NCBI GenBank assembly: GCA_944333055.1
Contig: CALVKT010000027.1
Location: 1 to 64,000 of the forward strand
Direction of reading: 5' to 3'
DNA length: 64,000 bases
DNA from: an uncultured Clostridia bacterium
Lineage (GTDB): Bacteria; Bacillota; Clostridia; Christensenellales; Aristaeellaceae
Positions 44,838-55,531 of this stretch are shown here, piece after piece. The position numbers were made by a program, and so were the translations under genes. The stretch's first letter is position 1. The number at the start of each line of letters is the position of its first letter. The notes below the pieces were generated by a model. The model did not search any database. It was not told where the DNA came from and saw nothing but the letters and a program-made list of their open reading frames with translations.

Positions 44838-47546
44838 ATGGAAGAAATGGAGAAGGTCTATAACCCGCAAGCCATCGAAGGCGAGCTCTACAGGGAGTGG
44901 GAGGAGTCCGGCGCGTTTGTGGCGCACCGCGTGGAGGGCAGGAAGCCCTTTACCATCGTGATGCCGCCGCCCAACATCACCGGCCAGCTGCACATGGGCC
45001 ACGCGATGGACTGTACCATGCAGGACGCGCTCATCCGCTATCACCGCATGAAGGGCGACCCGACGCTCTGGCTGCCGGGCACCGACCACGCGGCCATCGC
45101 CACCGAGGTCAAGATCGTGGAGACGATGGCCAAGGAGGGGCTGACCAAGGAGAGCCTCGGGCGCGAGGGCTTCCTCAAGCGCGCGTGGCAGTGGAAGAAG
45201 GACTACGGCGGGCGCATCGTGCACCAGCAGCGCCGCATGGGCGTCTCCTGCGACTGGAGCCGCGAGCGCTTCACGATGGACGAGGGCTGCTCCAGGGCCG
45301 TGCGCGAGACGTTCTGCCGGCTCTATGAAAAGGGCCTCATGTACCGCGGCGCGCGCATGGTCAACTGGTGCCCGTGCTGCCGCACGTCCATCTCCGACGC
45401 GGAGGTCGAATACAAGGAGCAGGACAGCTTCTTCTGGCACCTGCTCTACCCGGTCAAGGAGACCGGCGAGATGCTCGAACTGGCGACGACCCGCCCGGAG
45501 ACGATGCTCGGCGACACCGCCGTGGCCATCAACGCCGAGGACCCGCGCTATGCGCACCTGCACGGCTGCCACGTCGTGCTGCCGCTGATTGACAAGGAGA
45601 TCCCCATCGTCTGCGACGAGCACGCCGACATGACCAAGGGCACCGGCGTCGTGAAGATCACCCCGGCGCACGACCCGAACGACTTTGAGGTCGGCCAGCG
45701 CCACAACCTGCCGCTGGTGCGCGTGTTCACCGAGGACGGCCACATGACCGGCGCGGCGGACAAGGCGGAAAACGACGAGCTCTTCGCCTCCGGCAAGGCC
45801 GCCGTGGGCGAGCCGCGCGTGCTCGACTGCGGCAAGTACGCCGGGATGACGACGATCCAGGCGCGCAAGGCGATCGTGGCGGATCTGACGGCGCTGGGCC
45901 TGCTCAAGAAGACGGAGCCGCTGCGCCACGAGGTCGGCACCTGCTACCGCTGCCACACGACGATCGAGCCGATGGTCTCCAAGCAGTGGTTCGTGCGCAT
46001 GAAGCCGGTGACGGAGCCCGCGATTGAGGCGGTCAAGTCCGGTAAGACGAAGTTCGTGCCGGAGCGCTTCACCAAAAACTACATGAACTGGATGGAGAAC
46101 ATCCGCGACTGGTGCGTCTCCCGCCAGCTCTGGTGGGGCCACCGCATCCCGGTGTGGTACTGCGAGGACTGCGGCGAGATGATGGTGCTGCGCGAGGACC
46201 CGGCCTGCTGCGCCAAGTGCGGCTCCGGCCACATCCATCAGGACGAGGACGTGCTGGACACGTGGTTCTCCTCCGCGCTCTGGCCGTTCTCCACGCTCGG
46301 CTGGCCGCAGCAGACGCAGGACCTTCAGTACTTCTACCCGACCGACGTGCTGGTGACGGGCTATGACATCATCACCTTCTGGGTGTCGCGCATGATCACC
46401 ACCGGCGTGGAGGAGATGGGCGAGACGCCGTTCCACACCGTGCTCATTCACGGCCTGGTGCGCGACGCGCTCGGCCGCAAGATGAGCAAGTCGCTGGGCA
46501 ACGGCGTCGATCCGCTGGAGATCATCGACCGGTACGGTGCGGACGCGCTGCGCACGTCGCTGGTGATGGGCGTCTCGCCGGGCAACGACATGCGCTTTTC
46601 CACCGACAAGGTGGAGTCCGCGCGCAATTTTGCCAACAAGATCTGGAACGCCAGCCGCTTCGTGCTCATGAACCTCGGCGATACGGCGGAGGAGATCGAG
46701 GGCAAGACGCTGTGCGCGGCGGACAAGTGGATTCTCACGCGCCTTGACGAGACGATCGGCGAGGTGACGGCGCACTTTGAGGACTACGACCTCGGTCTGG
46801 CCGCGCAGAAGATCTACGACTTCGTCTGGAGCGAGTTCTGCGACTGGTACATCGAGCTCTCCAAGGTGACGCTGAACGGCGGCGATGAGCAGGCGCGCAA
46901 GGCGACCTGCGCCGTGCTGCGCCGCGTGCTCATCAGCCTGCTCAAGCTGCTGCACCCGTTCATGCCGTTCATCACCGACGCGGTGTACAGGCACGTGCCG
47001 GGCACGCAGGGCACGATCATGCTCAGCAGCTGGCCGCAGCGCGACGCGGCGCTCGTCTTCCCGCAGGAGGCGCGCGAGATGGCCGGCGTGATGGACGTCA
47101 TCCGCGCGGTGCGCAACCTGCGCGCGGAGATGAACGTGGCCGTCGGCAAGCGCGCGCACCTGATGGTGCGCCCGAAAGCCGGCTGGGCGCAGGGCATGGC
47201 CGGTGCGCAGGAGTACCTCAGGCGCATGGCGTGGGTCAGCGAGATGCGCCTGCTGGGCGCGGACGAGGCGGTGCAGGGCAAGACGGTCTCCGCCGTCTCC
47301 GAGGCGGCCGAGCTGTTCATCCCGCTGGGCGATCTGGTGGACATCGACAAGGAGATCGCACGCCTGAGCAAGGAGCGCGACGGCGTCGCGCGCGACATCG
47401 AGCGCGCCGAGGCGAAGCTCAACAATCCGGGCTTCCTGGGGAAGGCGCCGGCGCAGCTGGTGGAGCAGGAGCGCGCGAAGCTCGATGTGAACCGCGACAA
47501 GCTGCAAAAGCTCGACGCGCGCCTCGCGGACCTGAAGGCCATGTAA
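44838..47546 (+). CDS. valS: Valine--tRNA ligase
   Basis: 902 residues, class I synthetase. HIGH-type motif PNITGQLHMGHAMD (near residue 50). The editing CP1 domain includes ATTRPETMLGDTAVAI. KMSKS is in GRKMSKSLGNGVDP (near residue 550). Cys pairs at WCPCC and CEDCG/CAKCG suggest zinc sites. The C-terminal 70 residues form the usual coiled coil (KEIARLSKERDGVARDIERA). AAAGGGAG is 9 nt before the ATG. Confidence 0.98.
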   Translation: MEEMEKVYNPQAIEGELYREWEESGAFVAHRVEGRKPFTIVMPPPNITGQLHMGHAMDCTMQDALIRYHRMKGDPTLWLPGTDHAAIATEVKIVETMAKEGLTKESLGREGFLKRAWQWKKDYGGRIVHQQRRMGVSCDWSRERFTMDEGCSRAVRETFCRLYEKGLMYRGARMVNWCPCCRTSISDAEVEYKEQDSFFWHLLYPVKETGEMLELATTRPETMLGDTAVAINAEDPRYAHLHGCHVVLPLIDKEIPIVCDEHADMTKGTGVVKITPAHDPNDFEVGQRHNLPLVRVFTEDGHMTGAADKAENDELFASGKAAVGEPRVLDCGKYAGMTTIQARKAIVADLTALGLLKKTEPLRHEVGTCYRCHTTIEPMVSKQWFVRMKPVTEPAIEAVKSGKTKFVPERFTKNYMNWMENIRDWCVSRQLWWGHRIPVWYCEDCGEMMVLREDPACCAKCGSGHIHQDEDVLDTWFSSALWPFSTLGWPQQTQDLQYFYPTDVLVTGYDIITFWVSRMITTGVEEMGETPFHTVLIHGLVRDALGRKMSKSLGNGVDPLEIIDRYGADALRTSLVMGVSPGNDMRFSTDKVESARNFANKIWNASRFVLMNLGDTAEEIEGKTLCAADKWILTRLDETIGEVTAHFEDYDLGLAAQKIYDFVWSEFCDWYIELSKVTLNGGDEQARKATCAVLRRVLISLLKLLHPFMPFITDAVYRHVPGTQGTIMLSSWPQRDAALVFPQEAREMAGVMDVIRAVRNLRAEMNVAVGKRAHLMVRPKAGWAQGMAGAQEYLRRMAWVSEMRLLGADEAVQGKTVSAVSEAAELFIPLGDLVDIDKEIARLSKERDGVARDIERAEAKLNNPGFLGKAPAQLVEQERAKLDVNRDKLQKLDARLADLKAM

Positions 47547-47801
47547 GCCTTCGGTCGGGCGCCGCAAGGCGAGGGAAGGCGTCTGCGGCCCGGCGCTTCC
47601 CCGTGCGCGAAGCGCCTGATCCGCATAGAATGTCCTTTCTCCTGCCGCCTTTGGCGAGCGGGGGACGTTGGGGAGATGATCTCCCCCCGCACTTCCCGGC
47701 TTCGCCGGGGCGGCTGACCGATACTTTCTCACGCATCCATCAGGGCGGGCGGAACGACCTCTGCCCGCCCTTTGAACAACGTTTGCAGGGAGGCGAGCGG
47801 C
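47547..47801. other. valS-folC intergenic region
   Basis: A GC-rich stretch related to the dispersed palindromic repeat (GCGCCGCAAGGCGAGG, GGGGAGATGATCTCCCC) is followed by a terminator-like hairpin at 47742-47771 (AGGGCGGGC/GCCCGCCCT) with a weak T tract. No gene is seen. Confidence 0.5.
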
Positions 47802-49091
47802 ATGACGGAACAGGAGGCCATCGCGCGGATTCACAGCGTCTATCCGTCCGGGAAAAAAGAGGGATTGTCCAATATGCGCGCGATCATGGCGCGGCTGCAC
47901 AACGTGCAGGAGGGCGTGCCGATGGTGCACGTCGCCGGCACGAACGGCAAGGGCTCGTGCTGCGCGATGATCGAGCGCGTGCTGCGCGAGGCGGGCTACA
48001 AGACGGGGCTGTACACATCGCCGTACATCGAGCGCTACAACGAACGCATCCGCATCGACGGCGTGCCCATCGCGGGCGACGCGCTCGCCGCGCTGGTGGA
48101 GCGCGTCTGGCCGATTATCGAGGACTGCCGCGCGAAGGGCGTGCACGTGACCGAGTTTGAGCTGGGCACCGCGCTTGCCTTTCTCGCCTTTGCGCAGGAG
48201 AAGGTCGATATCGCGATCATCGAGGTCGGCCTGGGCGGCCGTCTGGATCCCACGAACATCATCCGCCCGATCGTGTCCGTCATCACCGAGGTCGGCATGG
48301 ATCACATGGGCTTCCTGGGCGAGACCATCGAGCAGATCGCGCTGGAGAAGGCGGGCATCATGAAGCGCGGCGTGCCCGTGGCCTTTGGGCCGCAGGAAAA
48401 GGCCGCGCTGCGCGTGCTCACGGCTGCGGCGAAGGGGCTGAACATCCCCGTGATCGACCCGGACGCGCAGAACGTGCGCGAGACGAGCCGGAATGTGACG
48501 TTCGACGTCGCGCTGCGCGATGCGACGATCAAGAACCTCGTCGTCTCCCTGCGCGGAAAGCATCAGGCGGAAAACGCCTGCGCCGCACTGGGCGCGCTCT
48601 ATGTGCTCAGGCGGCGCGGCTACCGCATCTCGCTGGAGGCGATTCGCGCGGGCATGGCGGACGTGCGCTGGCCGGGCCGGCTGGAGTACTTCGGCAACGT
48701 GATTCTCGACGGCGCGCACAACGACCCCGGCGTGCGCGCGCTGTGCGGCTATTGCGACGCGTGGCTGCCGCGGGAGAAGACCGTGCTGCTGTGCGGCATG
48801 ATGGAGGACAAGGAGGTCGCCAAGATGACGCAGCGGCTGAGCACGCGCGTGCGCTGCGTCGTGGCGACGCAGGTGGACGTGCCGCGCGCGCTGCCCGCAC
48901 AGGCGCTGGCGGACGCATTCTCCGATTGCGGATTGCGCGCCTACGCGCAGCCGGAGATCGGCCGGGCGCTGGAACAGGCGCGCTCGCTGGCCGGGCCGGA
49001 GGGCACGGTGCTGTGCGCAGGCTCGCTGTACCTGATCGGCGCGCTGCGCACGATGCTGCGCGGAGAAAAGGAGTTTGCCGATGTCATTTGA
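47802..49091 (+). CDS. folC: Folylpolyglutamate/dihydrofolate synthase
   Basis: 429 residues, a Mur-ligase-like ATP enzyme that adds glutamate to folates. VHVAGTNGKGSCCAMIERVL is the P-loop. TSPYIERYNERIRIDG, EVGLGGRLDPTNII and LEYFGNVILDGAHNDPG are signatures. GGGAGG is 8 nt before the ATG. It overlaps rsmH by 11 nt. It lacks its usual position after valS only by a repeat-filled gap. Confidence 0.94.
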   Translation: MTEQEAIARIHSVYPSGKKEGLSNMRAIMARLHNVQEGVPMVHVAGTNGKGSCCAMIERVLREAGYKTGLYTSPYIERYNERIRIDGVPIAGDALAALVERVWPIIEDCRAKGVHVTEFELGTALAFLAFAQEKVDIAIIEVGLGGRLDPTNIIRPIVSVITEVGMDHMGFLGETIEQIALEKAGIMKRGVPVAFGPQEKAALRVLTAAAKGLNIPVIDPDAQNVRETSRNVTFDVALRDATIKNLVVSLRGKHQAENACAALGALYVLRRRGYRISLEAIRAGMADVRWPGRLEYFGNVILDGAHNDPGVRALCGYCDAWLPREKTVLLCGMMEDKEVAKMTQRLSTRVRCVVATQVDVPRALPAQALADAFSDCGLRAYAQPEIGRALEQARSLAGPEGTVLCAGSLYLIGALRTMLRGEKEFADVI

Positions 49092-50073
49092 ATCGAAGAC
49101 GGCACAGGTGGAGAGCCAGATGCGCGCGCAGGCGGGCGAGGCGTTCCGCCACCTGAGCGTCATGCTTGAGGAGACGGTGGACATGCTGGGCGTGCGGCCC
49201 GGCGGCGTCTACGTGGACGGCACGCTCGGCGGCGGCGGCCACAGCGCGGAGATCCTGCGCAGGCTCGGCGGCACGGGCCGTCTCTATGGCATCGATCGCG
49301 ACAGCGACGCGCTTGCCGCCGCGACGGCGCGGCTGGGCGGCGCGGGCAATTTCACGGCGATCAAGGGCAATTTTCACGACGTGAAGGCGCTGCTGGCGGC
49401 GCAGGGCGTCGAGCGCATCGACGGCATGATGATCGACCTGGGCGTGAGCAGCCATCAGCTGGACACCGCGGAGCGCGGCTTTTCCTACCACGCCGACGCG
49501 CCGCTGGACATGCGCATGGACCGCGAGCAGGCGCTCAGCGCGCGGGAGATCGTCAACGAGTGGCCCGCACAGGAGATCGCGCGCATCCTGCGCGACTACG
49601 CGGAGGAGAAGTGGGCCGTGCGCATCGCGCAGATCATCGCCGAGCACCGCGCGCAAAAGCCGCTGGAGACGACCGCCGATCTGGTCGCCTGCGTGGACGC
49701 GGCCATCCCCAGGAAGGTGCGCATGCAGGACAGCGGCCACAGCGCGCGCAGGACGTTTCAGGCGCTGCGCATCGCGGTCAACGACGAGCTGGAGCCGCTC
49801 GCCCGCGCGCTGGAGGACATGGCCGGCCTGCTCAACCCCGGCGGCCGTCTGGCGGTGATCACGTTCCATTCGCTGGAGGACCGCATCGTCAAGCAGACAT
49901 TCCGCCGGCTGGCCAACCCCTGCACCTGCCCGCCGAAGATTCCGGTGTGCATCTGCGGCAAAAAGCCGGTGGTGAAGGTGCTCGGAGGCGGCGGCATCAA
50001 GCCGGGCGCGGAGGAGATCGCCGTCAACGCCAGAAGCCGCAGCGCGATGCTGAGGGGGTGCGAAAAGCTGTGA
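49081..50073 (+). CDS. rsmH: 16S rRNA (cytosine1402-N4)-methyltransferase RsmH
   Basis: 330 residues (MraW). HLSVMLEETVDMLGV, the SAM loop VDGTLGGGGHSAEIL, MIDLGVSSHQLD and the C-terminal ITFHSLEDRIVKQTFR are diagnostic. The ATG at 49081 has AAAGGAG 7 nt upstream, inside the end of folC. It acts on the same rRNA nucleotide as RsmI (50548-51432). rsmH usually heads the dcw division cluster; here it is detached from it. Confidence 0.96.
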   Translation: MSFESKTAQVESQMRAQAGEAFRHLSVMLEETVDMLGVRPGGVYVDGTLGGGGHSAEILRRLGGTGRLYGIDRDSDALAAATARLGGAGNFTAIKGNFHDVKALLAAQGVERIDGMMIDLGVSSHQLDTAERGFSYHADAPLDMRMDREQALSAREIVNEWPAQEIARILRDYAEEKWAVRIAQIIAEHRAQKPLETTADLVACVDAAIPRKVRMQDSGHSARRTFQALRIAVNDELEPLARALEDMAGLLNPGGRLAVITFHSLEDRIVKQTFRRLANPCTCPPKIPVCICGKKPVVKVLGGGGIKPGAEEIAVNARSRSAMLRGCEKL

Positions 50074-50534
50074 GGAGAGCTGACCGGGAGATTTGCGACG
50101 CGGCGCGCTTGGAAGCGATCCTGCAAAAGAGCCAGACGGTGTGCATTGCCTTTGGCGGCGGCGCGCCGTACGTCATCCCCATGAGCTACGGCTATGCGCT
50201 TGAAGAAGGCCGCCTGACGCTCTACATGCACGGCGCGGGCGAGGGCGAGAAGATCCGCCGCATCCAGGCCGACCCGCGCGCGGCGTTCACGCTCTATGCG
50301 GACAACGCCGTATACGGCGGCGAGGCGGCGTGCCGCTATTCCACGTCGTTTGACAGCGTGTGCGGCAGCGGCATGATTCGCGTGCTCGCGGGCGCGGAGA
50401 AGTGGCGCGGCCTTCAGGCGATCATGGCGCACTACGCGCCGGGCAAGGCGTTTGCCTTTGACGAGCGGCGCGTGCAGGCGACCTGCGTGCTGGCGCTTGA
50501 GGCGGAGTCGTTCACGGGAAAGCACCACGACTGA
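50070..50534 (+). CDS. Pyridoxamine 5'-phosphate oxidase-like flavin-binding protein
   Basis: 154 residues of the NimA/PNPOx-like split-barrel family: REICDAARLEAILQKSQTVC, YVIPMSYGYALEEGRLTLYMHGA and SFDSVCGSGMIRVL. These bind FMN or F420-type cofactors, and some reduce nitroimidazoles; the substrate is unknown here. The GTG at 50070 overlaps the rsmH stop, with a G-rich site 11 nt upstream. Confidence 0.82.
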   Translation: MRRADREICDAARLEAILQKSQTVCIAFGGGAPYVIPMSYGYALEEGRLTLYMHGAGEGEKIRRIQADPRAAFTLYADNAVYGGEAACRYSTSFDSVCGSGMIRVLAGAEKWRGLQAIMAHYAPGKAFAFDERRVQATCVLALEAESFTGKHHD

Positions 50535-50547
50535 AGGAGGAAGACCC

Positions 50548-51432
50548 ATGGCCCGACTGTACGTCGTTGCCACGCCGATCGGCAACCTGTCCGACATGAC
50601 CCCGCGCGCGATTGACACGCTGCGCGCCGTCGATCTGATCGCGGCGGAGGACACGCGCGTCACGCGCGCGCTGCTCAATCACTTTGGCATCGACACGCCC
50701 TGCGTCTCCAACCATCAGCACAACGAGGCGCAGCGCGCGGCCTCGCTGCCCCGGCGGATGCTGGAGGAAGACCTCGACGTGGCGGTCGTCACCGACGCGG
50801 GCACGCCCTGCATCAGCGATCCGGGCAGCGCGCTGGTGCGCGAGGCGGCGCTGCTGGGCATCGAGGTCGTCGCCGTGCCGGGCGCGACGGCCATGGCCTG
50901 CGCGCTGTCGGTGAGCGGGTTTGACACGCGGACGTTCGCGTTCTACGGCTTTCTGCCGCGCCAGAAGAAGGAGCTGCGCGACAGACTGCTGTCCATCGCG
51001 CGCAGCGGCGTGCCCGTCGCCGTGGTGCACGAAAGCCCGCACCGGGTGATCGAGCTGGTGCGCACGATCGCAAAGACGCTGCCGGGCTGCGCCGTCTCCG
51101 CCAGCTGCGATCTGACGAAGCGGTTTGAAAAGACCATCCGCGGCACGGCGCAGGAGGTGCTCGCGCTGCTGGAGGAGAACGAGAAGGCCGAGAAGGGCGA
51201 ATACTGCCTCGTGCTGGACATGAGCGGCGTGACGCTGGAGGCGCAGGAGGCGCGTCCGGATATCAGCCTGGAGGCGCAGCTGCTGGAGGAGATGCTCTCC
51301 GGCCTTGACCTGCGGCAGGCTGCCCTCGCGCTGACCGGGCGCGGCGCGAAGCGCAACGACGTCTACAGGGCGCGCATGCACGTGCAGCGCTTCCTGGAGG
51401 ACCTGACGGACGCGGCGCAGCGCGACGGATGA
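50548..51432 (+). CDS. rsmI: 16S rRNA (cytidine1402-2'-O)-methyltransferase RsmI
   Basis: 294 residues. YVVATPIGNLSDMTPRAIDTL, AAEDTRVTRALLNHFGI and VTDAGTPCISDPG are the tetrapyrrole-methylase-fold signatures of RsmI. With RsmH it forms m4Cm1402. AAGGAGGAAG precedes the ATG. The C-terminal helical part is normal. Confidence 0.96.
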   Translation: MARLYVVATPIGNLSDMTPRAIDTLRAVDLIAAEDTRVTRALLNHFGIDTPCVSNHQHNEAQRAASLPRRMLEEDLDVAVVTDAGTPCISDPGSALVREAALLGIEVVAVPGATAMACALSVSGFDTRTFAFYGFLPRQKKELRDRLLSIARSGVPVAVVHESPHRVIELVRTIAKTLPGCAVSASCDLTKRFEKTIRGTAQEVLALLEENEKAEKGEYCLVLDMSGVTLEAQEARPDISLEAQLLEEMLSGLDLRQAALALTGRGAKRNDVYRARMHVQRFLEDLTDAAQRDG

Positions 51433-51627
51433 ACCGGCGCGCGGCGACAGCTTCCATATGCCGATGGGCACGGCGGGCTGCCGTCTGGCGGCTGCGGTGA
51501 AGATCGCGGTCCGGGTGATCCACGGCCGAAAGATGCAGCTCTATCCTTTTTGCGCGGCGCCGCCGAAGGCGTGTTTTGCGCCGGGCAAGCGGCCGCGCCG
51601 TGAATATGATGAAGGAGGATGACCATC
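51433..51627. other. Intergenic, rsmI to nitroreductase
   Basis: 195 nt, GC-rich. I see no gene, no clear terminator and no consensus promoter. Confidence 0.4.
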
Positions 51628-52374
51628 ATGAATGAGACGATCAAGCTGCTGATGGCGCGCAAGAGTGTGCGCCAGTTTGAGCGCGAAGCGATTCCGGAGG
51701 CGGACGTGGAGACGATCCTGCGCGCCGCCGTGCAGGCGCCCAGCGCGGGCAACATGACGCTCTGGTCGATCATCCGCGTGACCGACCCGCTCAAAAAGCA
51801 GGCGCTGGCCGTCTCCTGCGACAACCAGCCGTTCATCGCGACCGCGCCGCTGGTGCTGGTGTTCTGCGCGGACTATCGCCGCTGGTTGGATGTGTTCGCC
51901 ACGCTTGATCTGGGCGAGCCGCTGCGCATGCCGGGCGAGGGCGACTTCCTGCTGGCGATGGAGGACGCGATCATCGCCGCGCACGCGAGCGTCGTGGCCG
52001 CCGACGCGCTGGGCTACGGCTCCTGCTACATCGGCGACATCATCGAGCACTGCGACACACAGCGCGAGATCCTCAGCCTGCCCGCCTACGTCAAGCCCGT
52101 GTGCATGGCCGTCTACGGCAGGCCGACGCAGGGGCAGATCGAGCGCAGGAAGCCGCCGCGCTTTGACATCCGGGACGTGGTGTTTGAAAACGCGTACCGC
52201 GTCGCGGGCGCACAGGGCATGAAGGATATGCTGGGCAAGCGGCAGGGACTGGACGGCGAGGGGCTTGAGCGCTGGCTGACGGCGTTCGCCAAGCGCAAGT
52301 GGAATTCGGACTTCAGCCGCGAGATGACGCGCTCGGCGGCGCAGATGATCGAGGAGTGGCGCGAAGGAAAGTGA
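51628..52374 (+). CDS. Nitroreductase family FMN oxidoreductase
   Basis: 248 residues. The N-terminal MARKSVRQFEREAIPEADVETIL and the FMN-binding RAAVQAPSAGNMTLW are typical. GSCYIGDI and a C-terminal helix (TRSAAQMIEEW) follow, as in NfsA/FRP-like enzymes. The ATG at 51628 has AAGGAGG 9 nt upstream; the in-frame ATG at 51619 is too close to that site. Substrate unknown. Confidence 0.88.
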   Translation: MNETIKLLMARKSVRQFEREAIPEADVETILRAAVQAPSAGNMTLWSIIRVTDPLKKQALAVSCDNQPFIATAPLVLVFCADYRRWLDVFATLDLGEPLRMPGEGDFLLAMEDAIIAAHASVVAADALGYGSCYIGDIIEHCDTQREILSLPAYVKPVCMAVYGRPTQGQIERRKPPRFDIRDVVFENAYRVAGAQGMKDMLGKRQGLDGEGLERWLTAFAKRKWNSDFSREMTRSAAQMIEEWREGK

Positions 52375-52784
52375 CCGCCTGCGGTCAGGCGCCGCGAAGC
52401 GAAGCGGGGGCAAGGGCTCCGGGGAACTCGCATAGTCGCGCCCAGCGGGGCGCTCCTTGCGATTCCCGACGCTCCGCCCGCCTGTTTCCGCCACTGGCGG
52501 CGGCGGGCTTCGGTCCCTGCCGGGGTTTGGGGCGGACCCAAGCGGTCGGCCGCGGTGTTTGCATGCTTGGCGCAAAGCCGTGTTTCAGAAAGCGCCCTGC
52601 GCGCGGCTGCGGTCAGGCGCCGCGAAGCGAGCCGGGGGTGCAGGGGAATCATTCCCCTGCCGGGGTTTGGGGCGGAGCCCCAAGAAGGCGGCAGCGCGGT
52701 GTTTACATGCTTGGCGCAAAGCCGTGTTTCAGAAAGCGTCCTGCGCGCGCCTACGGTCAGGCGCCGCGAAGCGCGTTTTCCAGA

Positions 52785-52809
52785 ATCCCGCCTTGATGGC
52801 GGGATTTTT
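52785..52809 (+). terminator. Terminator overlapping the hydrolase promoter
   Basis: Stem 52785-52792 with 52798-52805 (ATCCCGCC/GGCGGGAT), T5 at 52805-52809. The -35 element of the next gene lies in its loop. Confidence 0.7.
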
Positions 52810-52821
52810 CTGCGCTATAAT
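52793..52821 (+). promoter_or_regulatory. Promoter of the alpha/beta hydrolase gene
   Basis: TTGATG (52793-52798), 17-nt spacer and perfect TATAAT (52816-52821), 28 nt before the start codon. It is interleaved with the upstream terminator. Confidence 0.6.
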
Positions 52822-52849
52822 GGAGAAAAGCAAAGGGGGAGGCATGCGC

Positions 52850-53806
52850 ATGCAGATGATCCGGGAGGCGCAGTACGAGGAGATGATGCGCACGGTGGTG
52901 GAACCGGGGCTGGCGGCCTTGCGGGAGGAGATCGACATGCCCCTGCCCACGGGCGGCACGCTGCATGCCGAGGTCTACAACCGCTATGACGCGCGCCGCG
53001 CCGTCGTGCTGCTGCACGGCTATACCGAGAGCGCCGAGAAATTCCGCGAGCTGACCTGGTATCTCGTCAGCGCGGGATACAGCGTGTTCGCGATGGATCA
53101 CCGCGGGCATGGGCGTTCCGTGCGCGAGGTGGACGACGCCTCCGTCACGCACGTGGGCCGATTCGCCGATTACCTGCACGACCTGGAGGCGTTCATGGAG
53201 ACGGTGGTGTTTCCGCGCATGGGCGGGGGAACGCTCTGCCTGTACGGGCACTCCATGGGCGGCGCGCTGGCCGCGTTTGCGCTCATCGAGCATCCGGACT
53301 GGTTCGCCCGCGCGGTGCTCAATGCGCCGATGATCGCGCCGGTCACCCGGCCGCTGCCGCGCCGCGCGGCCTGGCTGATGGGCGCGGCCTTCTGCCTGCT
53401 GGGCAAGGGCAAGGCGCGCGCGTTTGTGGGCAAGCCGTTTGACCCGGCCAGGGAGAAGTTCGAGACGTCGCACATGACCAGCCGCGCGCGGTTTGACTAC
53501 TATCAGCAAAAGCGCAACGCGCGCAGCGAATTGCAGAATTGCAGCCCGACGTACAGCTGGGTGCGCGAGGCGGCGGGCGTGACCGGGCCGCTGCTCAAAC
53601 GCGCCGGGGAGATTCGCGTGCCCGTGCTGCTGTGCCAGGCGGCGCGCGACAGCATCGTGGGGCTTGAGGAGCAGCGCCGGTTCATCGAGCGCGTGCCGCA
53701 GGGAAGGCTGGTGACGTTTGACGCCAAGCACGAGCTCTACAGCGCCGATGACGGCGTGCTCGCGGACTATCTGCACACGGTGATCGGCTTTTTTGACGAG
53801 GCGTGA
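52850..53806 (+). CDS. Alpha/beta hydrolase (monoacylglycerol lipase/lysophospholipase-like)
   Basis: 318 residues. HGYTESAEKFRELTWYLVSAGYSV and MDHRGHGRS are Hydrolase_4 (serine aminopeptidase S33) signatures. The nucleophile is the Ser in YGHSMGGALAAF. The catalytic Asp is likely in CQAARDSIVG and the His in FDAKHELYS. A lid region has a Leu/Ala stretch. The ATG at 52850 has GGGGGAGG 7 nt upstream; ATGs at 52844 and 52856 are alternatives. Confidence 0.87.
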   Translation: MQMIREAQYEEMMRTVVEPGLAALREEIDMPLPTGGTLHAEVYNRYDARRAVVLLHGYTESAEKFRELTWYLVSAGYSVFAMDHRGHGRSVREVDDASVTHVGRFADYLHDLEAFMETVVFPRMGGGTLCLYGHSMGGALAAFALIEHPDWFARAVLNAPMIAPVTRPLPRRAAWLMGAAFCLLGKGKARAFVGKPFDPAREKFETSHMTSRARFDYYQQKRNARSELQNCSPTYSWVREAAGVTGPLLKRAGEIRVPVLLCQAARDSIVGLEEQRRFIERVPQGRLVTFDAKHELYSADDGVLADYLHTVIGFFDEA

Positions 53807-53940
53807 GGCGCGGATGAGGCGGATTCGCCGTGCGGTGGCGGGCGGCGATGAGCGGGGACGGCATCGCCGTGTGCCCGGGCGCGCCTGAACCCGCTTGAAA
53901 AGACCGTGCGCGCGGAAGAACCACAAAGGCGTCCGACACT

Positions 53941-53977
53941 GCGCCGCAGCGAGGAACATTTCCCGCTGCGGCGCTTT
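53941..53977 (+). terminator. Terminator of the alpha/beta hydrolase gene
   Basis: 11-bp perfect stem (53941-53951 with 53964-53974, GCGCCGCAGCG/CGCTGCGGCGC) followed by TTT; short T tract. Confidence 0.6.
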
Positions 53978-54084
53978 AGTATGCGCGGAAATTGCGGAAT
54001 ACGGTTGAACGATATATGAAATATGCAAATCCTGTCCAAATTTCGTTGAGAAGGGATGAAAATGCAGAAATTTGAAAAAACCTC

Positions 54085-54113
54085 TTGCAATTATGAGAAA
54101 AATCCCCTATAAT
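54085..54113 (+). promoter_or_regulatory. gdhA promoter
   Basis: TTGCAA (54085-54090), 17-nt spacer and perfect TATAAT (54108-54113), giving a leader of about 75 nt. Confidence 0.75.
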
Positions 54114-54175
54114 GTGCAATACGCTGGCACGGATGCCGGAAGCGTTTTTCGCAAAGATAAAACCGATGATCCTGA

Positions 54176-55531
<1,356 letters not shown>

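Larger units (their letters stand above)
52375..52849. repeat. Repeat-rich intergenic region with a 144-bp tandem duplication
   Basis: Two copies of a roughly 80-bp block start at 52551 and 52695 (offset 144), differing at only a few bases. The junction word GCGGTCAGGCGCCGCGAAGCG occurs at 52381, 52609 and, as ACGGTCAGG, at 52753. Each repeat carries a copy of the dispersed palindrome (best at 52617-52690). The region ends in an overlapping terminator and promoter. Confidence 0.75.

Noticed and set aside
44817-49184. A 1455-codon open frame on the minus strand opposite valS, folC and rsmH
   Set aside because: It is antisense to three clear genes. Its translation is Arg/His/Ala/Leu-rich with no domain, a usual artefact of high-G+C coding DNA. 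The same applies to the large minus frames opposite hisZ-hisD, recA/dprA and topA.
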